Assembly: GCF_016629525.1 (NCBI RefSeq)
Contig: NZ_AP024269.1
Location: 2,418,001-2,482,000, forward strand
Length of the DNA stretch: 64,000 bases
Reading direction: 5' to 3'
Origin: Kaistia sp. 32K
GTDB taxonomy: Bacteria; Pseudomonadota; Alphaproteobacteria; Rhizobiales; Kaistiaceae
Positions 45,491 to 54,334 of this stretch are shown here, in pieces (the stretch's first letter is position 1; each line of letters starts with the position of its first letter). The notes beneath the pieces are model-generated. The model saw only the letters and a program-made list of their open reading frames with translations. It ran no database searches and was not told the DNA's origin. Position numbers and translations under genes: made by a program.

Positions 45491-46360
45491 ATGCGCATTG
45501 CCATTACCGGCGGCAACGGAAACCTCGCCCGCAAGCTGATCGCCGGCCTGGGAGCCGAGCCCTGGTGCGAGGCGATCGTCGCGCTCGACCGCCGCTTCGA
45601 TCCGATCGATGCGCCGGAACACGCCACGGTCGCCTGTGTCGAGGCCGATCTCCGCCAGCCTGACGACCGCCGATGGCTGGATGCCGTCGCCTCCGTCGAC
45701 GCCGTCATCCACCTCGCCGCGCAGAACCCGTTTCCGGAGGCCGACTGGACCGATTCCGCCCTCTCCTTCGACATGACCGCTCTGCTCTTCCAGGCGGCCG
45801 CGCAGTCCGGCGTCCGGCGCTTCGTCTTCGCCACCTCGAACCATGTCATGGGCGGCTACAAGGATACCGACATCGCCGTCACGCCCGGCTCGCTCACCGA
45901 GGACCTGCCGCCGCTGCCGGGGACGCGCTGGCGCAACGACGCCGGCAGCAGCGACAGCACGCCCTATGCGGTTGCGAAGCTGATGGGGGAGCGGCTCTGC
46001 TGCAGCCTCGCCACGCGGGACGGCCTGACGACGGTGGCGCTGCGGATCGGCTGGTGCCAGCCGGGCGACAACCACCCCTCCAGCATCTCTGCCTCCGGCA
46101 CCCCGCACAGCCGGCTCGACAATCTGGACGCCGCCGCCCGGCGCGATCTCGCCTGGTTCCGCGGCATGTGGCTGTCGAACCGCGACCTCGTCGCCATCTT
46201 CGCCGCCGCGCTCCGCGCCGATGCCGCCGGCTGGCCCGCCCCCGGCATCGTCGTCAACGCGGTATCCGGCAACCGCGACATGGCCTGGAGCCTCGCCCGC
46301 GCCCGCGACCTCCTCGGCTACGTGCCGAAGGACGACATGGCGCGCGAACTGGGCCTCTAG
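45491..46360 (+). CDS. NAD-dependent epimerase/dehydratase family protein
   Basis: 289-residue extended SDR. The cofactor motif ITGGNGNLARKLIAGLG is at the N-terminus, AVIHLAAQNPFPEADW near residue 80, the catalytic Ser region in FVFATSNHVMGGYKD, and the Tyr/Lys motif STPYAVAKLMGERL. The tone (LGYVPKDD at the end) is that of uronate dehydrogenase-like sugar oxidoreductases. It is 32 bases downstream of gntR, most likely in one transcript. The reaction is not proven; uronate or aldonate oxidation is plausible. Confidence 0.8.
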   Translation: MRIAITGGNGNLARKLIAGLGAEPWCEAIVALDRRFDPIDAPEHATVACVEADLRQPDDRRWLDAVASVDAVIHLAAQNPFPEADWTDSALSFDMTALLFQAAAQSGVRRFVFATSNHVMGGYKDTDIAVTPGSLTEDLPPLPGTRWRNDAGSSDSTPYAVAKLMGERLCCSLATRDGLTTVALRIGWCQPGDNHPSSISASGTPHSRLDNLDAAARRDLAWFRGMWLSNRDLVAIFAAALRADAAGWPAPGIVVNAVSGNRDMAWSLARARDLLGYVPKDDMARELGL

Positions 46361-46603
46361 CCCGCCCCAGGCATCCCCTGCGTAACGGAGTCGGATCAGC
46401 GGCCTTAGCAATAGGGTCGCGCCGACGCCGCATGCCTGAGCGCTCCCCTGGCGGGATCCGCCCGCATCTTCAGCAATCTGTTTGTCGATTGAGCACGAAA
46501 AGGTGCAAAAATTGGGCAGCCGCGCAACAAAATGCGTCAGAAATGTTGCCCTATTCGGGCAGAGCAGTCATAACGCGGGCGATAACCCATGCGGGGAAAT
46601 ACC

Positions 46604-47896
46604 ATGACTCTTAATAACCGGAGCGAGGCAAGGATGTCCGACGTCACCATGCTCGACCAGGCCCTGACGCGCCTTGACGAAGCAGCTGCTCATCTGAATC
46701 TGGATGGCGACGTCCTCGAGAAGCTCAAATATCCGCGCGAGACCACCAAGGTGCGGCTGATGATCCGCATGGACGACGGCTCGCGGAAGTCCTTCATGGC
46801 CTGGCGCTGCCGCTATGACGATACGCGCGGCCCGACCAAGGGCGGCATCCGCTTCCATCCGGAATCGACCATCGAGGAAGTCGAGACGCTCGCCTTCTGG
46901 ATGACGATGAAGTGCGCCGTCATGAACCTGCCCTATGGCGGCGGCAAGGGCGCGGTCCGCGTCGACCCGCATTCGCTGTCAAAGGCAGAGCTGGAGCGCC
47001 TGTCGCGCGCCTACATGCAGGCCTTCTCGAAGATCGTCGGCCCGGACCGCGATATCCCGGCTCCAGACGTCTACACCAACTCGATGATCATGGGCTGGAT
47101 GGCGGACGAATACGCCTCCATCGTCGGCCAGTCGACGCCGGCCGTCATCACCGGCAAGCCGATCTCGCTCGGCGGTTCGCTCGGCCGTGACGACGCCACC
47201 GCGCGTGGCGGCTACTACCTGGTCCGCAACCTCGCTTCGGAACTGGGCCTGACGCCCGGCGCCCGCGTCGCGATCCAGGGCTTCGGCAATGCCGGCCAGC
47301 ACATCGCCAGCCTCCTCGGCGCCGATGGCTACAAGATCGTCGCCGTCTCGGACTCGAAGGGCGCGATCCACAATGACGCCGGCCTCGACGTCGCCAAGCT
47401 GCTCGCTTCCAAGAAGACCGGCTCGGTGCTGCAGCTGGTCGGCCAGGACGGCATCAAGGCCATCGACGCCGACGCGATCACCTCGGTCGACTGCGAGATC
47501 CTGGTGCCGGCAGCGCTTGAGGACCTGATCCACAAGGACAACGCCGCCGACATCAAGGCGCGCGTCATCCTGGAGCTCGCCAACGGCCCGATCACCCCGG
47601 AAGCCGACGTGATCCTGGCTGAGAAGAACGTCGTGGTCCTGCCCGACATTCTCGCGAATGCCGGCGGCGTCACCGTCTCCTACTTCGAGTGGGTCCAGAA
47701 CCGCCAGGGCTACTACTGGACGGCGGAAGAGGTTCGCTCGCGCCTGCAGGAGACCATGGACCGCGAAGGTCGCGCCGTCTGGGATCTCGCCCAGAAGCGC
47801 GGCATCACCATCCGCAGCGCGGCCTATGTGCACGCGCTGTCGCGCGTCGCCGGCGCCATCGAAGCGCACGGTACGCAGAAGTTCTTCACGAGCTAA
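46604..47896 (+). CDS. gdhA: Glu/Leu/Phe/Val dehydrogenase, glutamate dehydrogenase type
   Basis: NAD(P)-dependent oxidative deaminase, most likely for glutamate, 430 residues from the ATG at 46604 (GGGGA upstream); a second good start is the ATG at 46634 (MSDVTMLDQAL). Key family motifs are GGIRFHPESTIEEVETLA, MNLPYGGGKGAVRVDP with the catalytic Lys, VGPDRDIPAPDVYTNSMIMG, the nucleotide motif IQGFGNAGQHIASLLG, and ELANGPITPEAD. The hexameric small-subunit class fits. About 240 bases precede it, with AT-rich promoter-like sequence. A strong terminator follows. Confidence 0.95.
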   Translation: MTLNNRSEARMSDVTMLDQALTRLDEAAAHLNLDGDVLEKLKYPRETTKVRLMIRMDDGSRKSFMAWRCRYDDTRGPTKGGIRFHPESTIEEVETLAFWMTMKCAVMNLPYGGGKGAVRVDPHSLSKAELERLSRAYMQAFSKIVGPDRDIPAPDVYTNSMIMGWMADEYASIVGQSTPAVITGKPISLGGSLGRDDATARGGYYLVRNLASELGLTPGARVAIQGFGNAGQHIASLLGADGYKIVAVSDSKGAIHNDAGLDVAKLLASKKTGSVLQLVGQDGIKAIDADAITSVDCEILVPAALEDLIHKDNAADIKARVILELANGPITPEADVILAEKNVVVLPDILANAGGVTVSYFEWVQNRQGYYWTAEEVRSRLQETMDREGRAVWDLAQKRGITIRSAAYVHALSRVAGAIEAHGTQKFFTS

Positions 47897-47936
47897 GACA
47901 GTCGCGGCCTGCCGGCCGACGATCCGGAACGCTTCG

Positions 47937-47972
47937 CGGCGGCGGCACCTGGTGCCGCCGCCGTTTTCTTTT
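47937..47972 (+). terminator. Rho-independent terminator after gdhA
   Basis: GGCGGCGGC / GCCGCCGCC stem with loop ACCTGGT is followed by TTTTCTTTT. Confidence 0.9.
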
Positions 47973-48103
47973 GTCATGCACCCCGCGTTCAGCCGCCCGG
48001 CCCGGCGATCGCACCGGCTTGACCGCCAGATATCGCCAACGTCTTCTGTCGGCATTCCTGGCAGCCGTGGCTGCGGCCGCCAGATGCCGAGGGAGGTTCC
48101 GCC

Positions 48104-49192
48104 ATGGATGCCGTGCTCCGCGTCGTCGCGGTCGTCGCCGGACTGTTCGCCCTGTTCCTCTATTTCCGCTCGATCGTGCGCGTGTTGCTGATCAACCGCC
48201 GCGAACGCGATTTCATCGAGCGCGGCACCCGCTTCATGGCGGTGACCATCGTGCATACCATGGCCCGGTCGTCGGGGGACTATGCAAGAACGCAGCGCGC
48301 CCAGGCCTGGGTGCTGCCGTTCTTCATCTTCTTCTCGGTCATGAGCTGGTTCCTGCTCGTGCAGATCGCCTTCACCTGCATCCTCTGGGGTCTCCAGCTC
48401 GAGGCGGGCTGGGCGCCGGCCTTCAGTTCCAGCGGCTCCGCGCTCTCGACGCTCGGCTTCAAGACGCCGCCGAGCCTCTGGGGCGAATATCTGGCGATCT
48501 ACGAGGCGGCGATCGGGCTCGCCGTCGTCATCCTGCTCTTCACCTTCGTGCCGAGCTATCAGGCCGCGATCCAGGTCCGCGAGCGCAAGGTCGGCTGGCT
48601 CTATGCCCGCACCGGACGCTGCCCCACCAGCTCGAGCCTGCTCGAATCCCTCCAGCGCTCTGGCCAGGTCGAGCACCACGGCGCCGTCTGGGAGGAGTGG
48701 GAAAACTGGTTCCGCGGCGTGCTCGAAACCCATTCGATCTCGCCGATCCTCGCCTATGTGCCGGCGGTCTATCGCGGCACGAGCTGGGTGGGCGCCGCCG
48801 CCGCGGTGCTCGACGCGACGTCGCTGGTCGTTTCCTGCCTCGAGGAAAAGCACACGGAATCAGCCCGCATCTGCCGCGGGACGGGCGTCGCGGCGCTGAA
48901 GCTGATCGCGATCGAGATCAACCCGCGCATTCCCGAAAACGCCTGGACCAACGCCACGGTCGATCCGAAGCTCATCGCGCGCTTCGACCAGCTCTACGAC
49001 AAGCTGGGGGAGATCGGCCTGCCGACCCTGCCCGACCGCGACGCCTGCCGAAAGACGTTCGTCCAGCTCAGGGCCGAGTACGAGACGAGCGTCCGCCTGC
49101 TGGCGGAATCGACGCTGATGCCGGTCGAGGAACCCTGGATCCTGCCGCACGCCCACACCGAGGCGAACCACGCGCCACCGACGCTGGCCTGA
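48104..49192 (+). CDS. Membrane protein with ion-channel-like pore segment, hypothetical
   Basis: 362 residues. Predicted helices lie at about residues 4-27, 70-95 and 130-152. Between the last two is SSSGSALSTLGFKTPPSLWG, then EYLAIYEAAIGLAVVILLF. The order pore helix, TLG(F), Pro, inner helix with E-A-x-I-G resembles the two-helix potassium channel (ion_trans_2) pattern, but the filter is TLGF-KT rather than T-V-G-Y-G. The C-terminal 200 residues are soluble with a conserved-looking ending (IEINPRIPENAWTNATVDP). I know no characterised homologue. Transport of another ion, or a dead pore, are both possible. Confidence 0.7.
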   Translation: MDAVLRVVAVVAGLFALFLYFRSIVRVLLINRRERDFIERGTRFMAVTIVHTMARSSGDYARTQRAQAWVLPFFIFFSVMSWFLLVQIAFTCILWGLQLEAGWAPAFSSSGSALSTLGFKTPPSLWGEYLAIYEAAIGLAVVILLFTFVPSYQAAIQVRERKVGWLYARTGRCPTSSSLLESLQRSGQVEHHGAVWEEWENWFRGVLETHSISPILAYVPAVYRGTSWVGAAAAVLDATSLVVSCLEEKHTESARICRGTGVAALKLIAIEINPRIPENAWTNATVDPKLIARFDQLYDKLGEIGLPTLPDRDACRKTFVQLRAEYETSVRLLAESTLMPVEEPWILPHAHTEANHAPPTLA

Positions 49193-49211
49193 CCGGCGGG
49201 CGCCGGCTTTC

Positions 49212-50282
49212 TCAGGTGGCGTCGGCCATGTCGGTGACGCAGCCGGCCAGCTGCTCGATCGAATGGCGAACCTGGCCGAGCGCGAAGATCAGGTTCGAGA
49301 CGTGAGCGGCCGCATGTGCCGCCTGGTCCGCCGGGACTGCCGCCTGCCCGGCCACGGCTCGCGCGGCCGTGTCGAAGCCGGCGATGGCATCGTCGAGCCC
49401 GTTCGTCGCCGGCGGCGCGACGCCGCCCGCCAGGGCGTCGCCGAGCGAAAGCAGGGCCGCGCGGACGGCCTCCGACACGGTTCCGAGCGGCGCGCTCAGC
49501 GCGTCGCTCACCGGGCTAGGCTGGATCATCGCGCGATGAAACAGGAAGATCGAGGTGCGCAGACCCCAGAGATTGTGCCGCAGCAGGAACGGATCCGCCT
49601 TGCTGCGCGAAATGTGACTGGCCTGTTCTTCCCGGACCTCGTTGGCGAGCGTCTCGATCTTCGCGAGCGAGATGTGGATGTCTTCGCCCACCGTCCGGAT
49701 CGCGGCCTCGTCCGGCGCCTTGCCGGCATTCGCCACATCCAGGTCGATCAGCCCGGCCAGCAGGCCGACCGCATGCTTGCCCTCGTTCCGGAGGCTGGTG
49801 TCGGAGCGCGCCGGCGCGACGACCAGCGAGACGAAGATGCCGATGGCGCAGCCGATCAGGATCTCGCTAACGCGATGCACGGCCGAGATCAGCGCCAGGG
49901 TATGCGAAGGGGTGGCGACCAAAAGGATCGCCGCCGTCATCGGCGCGATCCGGAGGCTCGGCCGCTTCGCCGCGAGCATGGCGAGCACGCCGGTGCAGAC
50001 GATCAGCGCGAACAGCGTCCATAGCGGCGTCCCCGGCGTCAGCAATGCCGCGACGAAACCGAAGGCCGCGCCCGCCAGCGTGCCGATCACGCGGTCTCCC
50101 GCCGCCTGCAGCGAGGCGCCGATGCGCGTCTGGATGATGATAATGGCCGTGATCACGGCCCAATATCCCTGCGGCAGAGCCAGCAGATAGGTGATCACGG
50201 ACGCGAGCCCCGCGCCGACGGCGGTGCGCAGGCCGGACTTCCAGGTGTCGGTATCGGGGATCATCCCGGCGGGAAATCGCAT
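49212..50282 (-). CDS. FUSC-family membrane protein (aromatic acid exporter-like)
   Basis: 356-residue membrane protein. The start at 50282 (MRFPAGMIPDTDTWKSGLRT) has GGAGG five bases upstream. The first 160 residues hold about six helices, including VGAGLASVITYLLALPQGYWAVITAIIIIQ with the conserved Gly/Pro/Trp pattern and GDRVIGTLAGAAFGFVAALL with its Arg. The C-terminal half is a soluble helical domain. Relatives include AaeB-type exporters and YccS. Substrate unknown. Converges on the channel-like gene, divergent from DedA. Confidence 0.85.
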   Translation of the reverse strand: MRFPAGMIPDTDTWKSGLRTAVGAGLASVITYLLALPQGYWAVITAIIIIQTRIGASLQAAGDRVIGTLAGAAFGFVAALLTPGTPLWTLFALIVCTGVLAMLAAKRPSLRIAPMTAAILLVATPSHTLALISAVHRVSEILIGCAIGIFVSLVVAPARSDTSLRNEGKHAVGLLAGLIDLDVANAGKAPDEAAIRTVGEDIHISLAKIETLANEVREEQASHISRSKADPFLLRHNLWGLRTSIFLFHRAMIQPSPVSDALSAPLGTVSEAVRAALLSLGDALAGGVAPPATNGLDDAIAGFDTAARAVAGQAAVPADQAAHAAAHVSNLIFALGQVRHSIEQLAGCVTDMADAT

Positions 50283-50451
50283 GCCGCCTCCGCGCAAATC
50301 GAAGCCATTCGTTTCGTCAACTTGGCCATGTCGACACGGACTGTCACGCGAAAAGGTCCGTCATCCACGGCGAGGTATTTCCTCTGGTCGCCTGTCAGCA
50401 CGACTGTCAAAGTGCCGCGAACGCAACGATGAATCGGAAGTCGACTCGCAC

Positions 50452-50973
50452 ATGCACTGGATGCAGGACGGTCTCGCGCTGATCCAACCCTATATCGCCG
50501 CCTATGGCAGCTTCGCGATATTCCTGATCATCTATTTCGAGGCCCTCGGCGCGCCGTTGCCGGGCGAGAGCGCGCTGGTCGCCGTCGCCGCGCTGGCGAC
50601 GCGGGGCGACATCAACCTGACGCATGCGCTGATCGCCGCCTTCTGCGGCGCCGTGCTCGGCGACAGCACCGGCTACGCCATTGGCCATTTCGGCGGGCGT
50701 CCGCTGCTGCTGCGCTATGGCAGCTACGTCAAGCTGACGCCCGAGCGCCTGACCAAGCTCGAAGCGCTCTTCCGCGCGCGCGGCATGTGGATCGTCATGG
50801 GCGCGCGCTTCGTTGCCATCCTGCGGCAGCTGAACGGCCTCGTCGCCGGCGCCGTCGCCATGCCGTGGCCCCACTTCCTGATCGCCAATACCATCGGCGC
50901 CGCCGCCTGGGTGCTGGTATGGGGCGTCGGCCCCTATGTCGCCGTCGACTGGTTCAAGGCGATCCTGCACTAG
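50452..50973 (+). CDS. DedA/SNARE-associated family membrane protein
   Basis: 173-residue membrane protein with four or five helices. The conserved DedA regions are visible: FEALGAPLPGESALVAVAAL near residue 25 with its Pro-Gly-Glu, FCGAVLGDSTGYAIGHFGGR near 65, and GARFVAILRQLNGLVAGAVAMPW near 115 with the basic residue. The family includes lipid scramblases and flippases for undecaprenyl phosphate. The start at 50452 has a distant GGAAG; a start at 50461 is possible. Confidence 0.85.
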   Translation: MHWMQDGLALIQPYIAAYGSFAIFLIIYFEALGAPLPGESALVAVAALATRGDINLTHALIAAFCGAVLGDSTGYAIGHFGGRPLLLRYGSYVKLTPERLTKLEALFRARGMWIVMGARFVAILRQLNGLVAGAVAMPWPHFLIANTIGAAAWVLVWGVGPYVAVDWFKAILH

Positions 50974-51090
50974 GATCTCTCACGCGATGCGGACGCCGGA
51001 GTGAAGAAGGCGCGCTCCGGCCCAGGCTCCATGCTATCGTGACGCTACGGAATCCTCGTTTGTGTCACGCCGAAAGCCGGAGCCGGTTCG

Positions 51091-51366
51091 ATGAAGTCTG
51101 TCCAGATCGCCGCCGCCACGCTGCTCCCGACGCTCGTGCTGGTCCCGACGCTCGCCAGCGCGGCGATGCTGGAGCGGCAGGCCGGCCGGGTCATCCGCGC
51201 CGCCGGCCATTGGTGCGACCGGGTCAGCAACCTCGCCGTCAACAACAAGGTCTCGACCCCGGCGCGCCGCGTCGTCCGCGTCACCTGCGACGACGGCACG
51301 CGCTACGTCCAGTACGACCTCGTGCTCACGCCGGACAACAAGGTCCGCTCGATCGAGAAGCAATAG
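51091..51366 (+). CDS. Small exported protein, hypothetical
   Basis: 91-residue protein with an N-terminal signal peptide (VQIAAATLLPTLVLVPTLASA). The mature part has two cysteines (GHWCDRVSN, VRVTCDDGT), which may form a disulfide, and a predicted beta-rich end (RYVQYDLVLTPDNKVRSIEK). I recognise no family. It ends 3 bases before the convergent LacI gene stop, so the two share a termination region. Confidence 0.65.
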   Translation: MKSVQIAAATLLPTLVLVPTLASAAMLERQAGRVIRAAGHWCDRVSNLAVNNKVSTPARRVVRVTCDDGTRYVQYDLVLTPDNKVRSIEKQ

Positions 51367-51369
51367 GCC

Positions 51370-52374
51370 TCAGGCCGTCGCGCCCTCGATGATTTCGTAG
51401 CCGGTGTCGCGGATGGTCGGCACGCCGGGATGCTCGGGCACTTCCAGGATCATCTCGGCCGCCGTCTTGCCGATCAGGAAGCGATTGGAGCGGATGGTCG
51501 AGAGCGGCTGCGGCAGCGCCTGCCCGATATCGAGACCGTTGAAGCCGAACAGGGCGAGATCCTCGCGCAGCCGGATACCGGCGGCGAAGCAATGGAAGAC
51601 GCCGCCGACCGCCATGTCGTCATTGGAGAAGACGACGGCGTCGAGATCGCGATGTCGGGCGAGCAATTGCCCGAGCAGCTCGCGCCCCGCCATCGTCGAG
51701 CTCGGCGCATCGGCGGCGATCTCGCCGACGAGCGACAGCCCGACCTCGGCCAGCCCCTGCCGGAGGCCCTCATAGCGGCGCGCGGCGCGCAGGTCGCGAC
51801 TGCGGTCATGGCCGACATAGCCGAAGCGCCTATAGCCGCGCCGATAGAGGTGGAGCGCGGTATCGATGCCCGCCTGCCGGTGGGACATGCCGACGGCGAT
51901 GTCGAGCGGCGTCGCGTCGATATCCATCAGTTCGGCGACGCGCACGCCGGAGCGCTTCAGCATCTCGACCGTATAGGCGGTGTGGTTGAGGCCGGAGAGG
52001 ATCATCGCGGCGGGCTGCCAGGAGAGCAGCGACGCGACCAGCTGCTCCTCGACATCCTCGTCATAATCCGTGACGCCGACGACCGGCTGATAGCCAGACG
52101 AGGCGAGCGAGGCATGGATGCCGCGCAACACGTCCGGGAACACGATGTTCGACAGCGACGGCAGCACGACGCCGATCAGGTTGGAGCCCGACGAGGCGAG
52201 CGTGCCGGCGACGCGATTCGGCACGTATCCCATCTCGCGGACGACGGCGAGCACGCGCTCGCGCGTCTTCTCGGCGACCGAGGCCTTGTTGCGCAGCACG
52301 CGGGAGACCGTGATTTCGCTCACTTCCGCGCGAAGGGCCACATCGGCCAGCGTGTAGGAATTCTTCACGTTCAT
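51370..52374 (-). CDS. LacI-family transcriptional regulator of the tetronate cluster
   Basis: 334-residue repressor or activator. The start at 52372-52374 (MNVKNSYTLADVALRAEVS) removes a poor N-terminal extension. The helix-turn-helix (TLADVALRAEVSEITVSRVL) and hinge helix (VPNRVAGTLAS) are standard, followed by the periplasmic-binding-like ligand domain (LIGVVLPSLSNIVFPDVLRG; FGFNGLDIGQALPQP). It is downstream of otnI on the same strand. The perfect palindrome at 54284-54299 is a likely target. The ligand is probably a four-carbon sugar acid or a pathway intermediate. Confidence 0.9.
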   Translation of the reverse strand: MNVKNSYTLADVALRAEVSEITVSRVLRNKASVAEKTRERVLAVVREMGYVPNRVAGTLASSGSNLIGVVLPSLSNIVFPDVLRGIHASLASSGYQPVVGVTDYDEDVEEQLVASLLSWQPAAMILSGLNHTAYTVEMLKRSGVRVAELMDIDATPLDIAVGMSHRQAGIDTALHLYRRGYRRFGYVGHDRSRDLRAARRYEGLRQGLAEVGLSLVGEIAADAPSSTMAGRELLGQLLARHRDLDAVVFSNDDMAVGGVFHCFAAGIRLREDLALFGFNGLDIGQALPQPLSTIRSNRFLIGKTAAEMILEVPEHPGVPTIRDTGYEIIEGATA

Positions 52375-52465
52375 GGATGCGCCGCTTCCCGACCCGAGCC
52401 GCCCGCCAATGCCGGACATGGCTCAATATCACGGAATCGGCGTCCATGTCGGACCCCGCCAGGCG

Positions 52466-53242
52466 TCAGCGCAGCGTCGTCTTCTGCATCCAGCCGAGCC
52501 CGTCCAACGTCGCGCCGGCGGGGCGGTATTCGCAGCCGACGAAACCGTCATAGCCGAGCGCGTCGAGCCGCTCGAAAATGCGGAAATCGTCGAGCTCGCC
52601 GGTGCCCGGCTCGTTGCGGAGCGGCACGGAGGCGATCTGGACGTGGCCGACGATCGGCAGCAAGGCTTCGAGGCCGCGCGTGACGTCGCCGTGCAGGATC
52701 TGGCGGTGGTAGATGTCGAACTGCAGCTTGAGATTGGGAAGGCCGAGCTCCGCGATGATCGCCGCCGCCGTGCCGAAATCGTTCATGAAATAGCCCGGCA
52801 TGTCGCGCCGGTTGATCGGCTCCAGCACGATGTCGATGCCATGCGGCGCGAGAGTCTCGCAGGCGAAGCGAACCGAGTCGCGATAGCGCGCGCCGGCCTC
52901 GGCCGAATCGCTCGGCGCCAGGCCCGACATTAGGTGCAGGCGCTTGACGCCCGTCGCCAGCGCATAGTCGAGCGCCTTGGCGACAGAAGCCTGGAACTCC
53001 TCCTGTCGGCCGGGCAGGGCCGCGATGCCGCGCTCGCCGGCCGCCCAGTCGCCGGGCGGCAGGTTGAACAGCGCCTGTTCCAGCCCGGCCGCCTTCAGCC
53101 GGGCCGCGACGTCGTCCGGCGAAAAATCATAGGGAAACAGGAATTCGACCGCCTTGAAGCCGGCATCGGCGGCGGCGGCGAAGCGATCGAGGAACGACCA
53201 CTCGTTGAACATCATCGAGAGATTGGCGGCGAAGCGGGGCAT
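52466..53242 (-). CDS. otnI: 2-oxo-tetronate isomerase (hydroxypyruvate isomerase family)
   Basis: 258-residue TIM-barrel protein of the Hyi/OtnI family. The start at 53242 (MPRFAANLSMMFNEWSFLDR) matches the family N-terminus; upstream frame has none. Conserved residues are visible in GFKAVEFLFPYDFSPDDV, the catalytic Glu in IVLEPINRRDMPGYFMND, QFDIYHRQILHGD, and GFVGCEYRPAGAT with the second Glu. In the L-threonate pathway it interconverts 2-oxo- and 3-oxo-tetronate, before phosphorylation. The operon with LtnD and the nearby OtnK/OtnC makes this assignment better than hydroxypyruvate isomerase. Confidence 0.88.
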   Translation of the reverse strand: MPRFAANLSMMFNEWSFLDRFAAAADAGFKAVEFLFPYDFSPDDVAARLKAAGLEQALFNLPPGDWAAGERGIAALPGRQEEFQASVAKALDYALATGVKRLHLMSGLAPSDSAEAGARYRDSVRFACETLAPHGIDIVLEPINRRDMPGYFMNDFGTAAAIIAELGLPNLKLQFDIYHRQILHGDVTRGLEALLPIVGHVQIASVPLRNEPGTGELDDFRIFERLDALGYDGFVGCEYRPAGATLDGLGWMQKTTLR

Positions 53243-53249
53243 TGCGGGG

Positions 53250-54179
53250 TCAGTCCTTGGTGGGGGAATTCGGCGATCCGGGCAGCTCGATGCCGGCGAT
53301 CTGCGCATAGAGGCGGGCGACCGAGGCGTCGTCATCCTTGCCCATGCCGGCCGCCGCCGTCATCAGGAACATCTGCAGCGCCGACGAGGCAATCGGCGTC
53401 GCGAATTTCTCGCTGCGCGAGATGTCGGCGATGATGCCGAGATCCTTGGTGAAGATCTCGACCGCGCTTCGTGGCGTATAATCGCCTTCGAGCACATGCG
53501 GAATGCGGTTTTCGAACATCCAGGAATTGCCGGCCGAGGCGGTGATCACCTCATAGACCCGGTCGATGTCGAGGCCGAGCCGCTTGGCGAAGACGATCGC
53601 CTCGGAAGCGGCGGCGATGTGAACACCCGCCAGCAACTGATTGACGATCTTGAAGGAAGCGCCGATGCCGGCCTCGTCGCCGAGCAGGTAGAGCTTGGCC
53701 GAAAGCGCGTCGAGAACCGGCCGCGCCCGGTCGAGCGCAGCGGGCGGACCGGAGACGAGCATGGTCAGCGCGCCCTCGGCAGCGCGCACCGCGCCGCCCG
53801 AGATCGGGGCGTCGACATAGTGCCGGCCGCTCGCCGCAACGAGCCCCGCGAGGGCGCGCGCCCGCTCCGGCGCCATGGTGGCGCAGGAGACGATGACGGC
53901 ATCCGGCTTGGCCGAACCGAGCAGGCCGCCCTCGCCGAGCAGCACCTGCTGCGTCTGGTCGGCATTGACGACGACGAGAACGATGATTTCGGCGTCGGCT
54001 GCCGCCTCGGCCAGCGATGCGGCGCCGGTCCCGTGTTCGGCGGCGAATTTCTCGACGACCTCCGGCCGGGCGTCATAGCCGGTGACGGGGAAGCCAACCC
54101 GCGCCAGCGATTGCGCCATGCCATATCCCATCGAGCCAAGCCCGATGACGGAAACCCGCGGCTTATCCTTCGTCGTCAC
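53250..54179 (-). CDS. ltnD: L-threonate dehydrogenase (beta-hydroxyacid dehydrogenase family)
   Basis: 309-residue NAD-dependent oxidoreductase that would oxidise L-threonate (or a related tetronate) to the 2-oxo acid. The start is the GTG at 54177-54179 with AAGGA seven bases upstream. The frame stays open further but that part is antisense to other genes. Motifs: VIGLGSMGYGMAQSLARVGF (NAD), VDAPISGGAVRAAEGALTML (substrate Ser/Gly loop), and GASFKIVNQLLAGVHIA with the catalytic Lys. It is 7 bases ahead of otnI and divergent from otnK. D-erythronate dehydrogenase is a less likely alternative. Confidence 0.88.
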   Translation of the reverse strand: MTTKDKPRVSVIGLGSMGYGMAQSLARVGFPVTGYDARPEVVEKFAAEHGTGAASLAEAAADAEIIVLVVVNADQTQQVLLGEGGLLGSAKPDAVIVSCATMAPERARALAGLVAASGRHYVDAPISGGAVRAAEGALTMLVSGPPAALDRARPVLDALSAKLYLLGDEAGIGASFKIVNQLLAGVHIAAASEAIVFAKRLGLDIDRVYEVITASAGNSWMFENRIPHVLEGDYTPRSAVEIFTKDLGIIADISRSEKFATPIASSALQMFLMTAAAGMGKDDDASVARLYAQIAGIELPGSPNSPTKD

Positions 54180-54283
54180 CCTGACATCCTTTCGGGCCCG
54201 GTACGGGCCGTCTCGTCGCCTCGCCGGCATCGTCCGCCTGTCCTGTGGTTCGACATTCCAGACAAAACCGACACAAAAGACGT

Positions 54284-54299
54284 ATGACAGCGCTGTCAT
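54284..54299. promoter_or_regulatory. LacI-family operator O1
   Basis: Perfect 16-bp palindrome ATGACAGCGCTGTCAT with the central CpG typical of LacI-family sites, upstream of both ltnD and otnK. Confidence 0.75.
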
Positions 54300-54318
54300 C
54301 AAACATTGCGAAATCCGC

Positions 54319-54334
54319 ATGACAGCGCTAACAA
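54319..54334. promoter_or_regulatory. LacI-family operator O2 (imperfect)
   Basis: ATGACAGCGCTAACAA shares the left half and centre with O1, 35 bases away centre to centre. It overlaps the predicted -10 region of otnK. Confidence 0.6.

Noticed and set aside
46979..48853. 624-codon minus-strand frame
   Set aside because: Antisense to gdhA and the channel-like gene, spanning the gdhA terminator.
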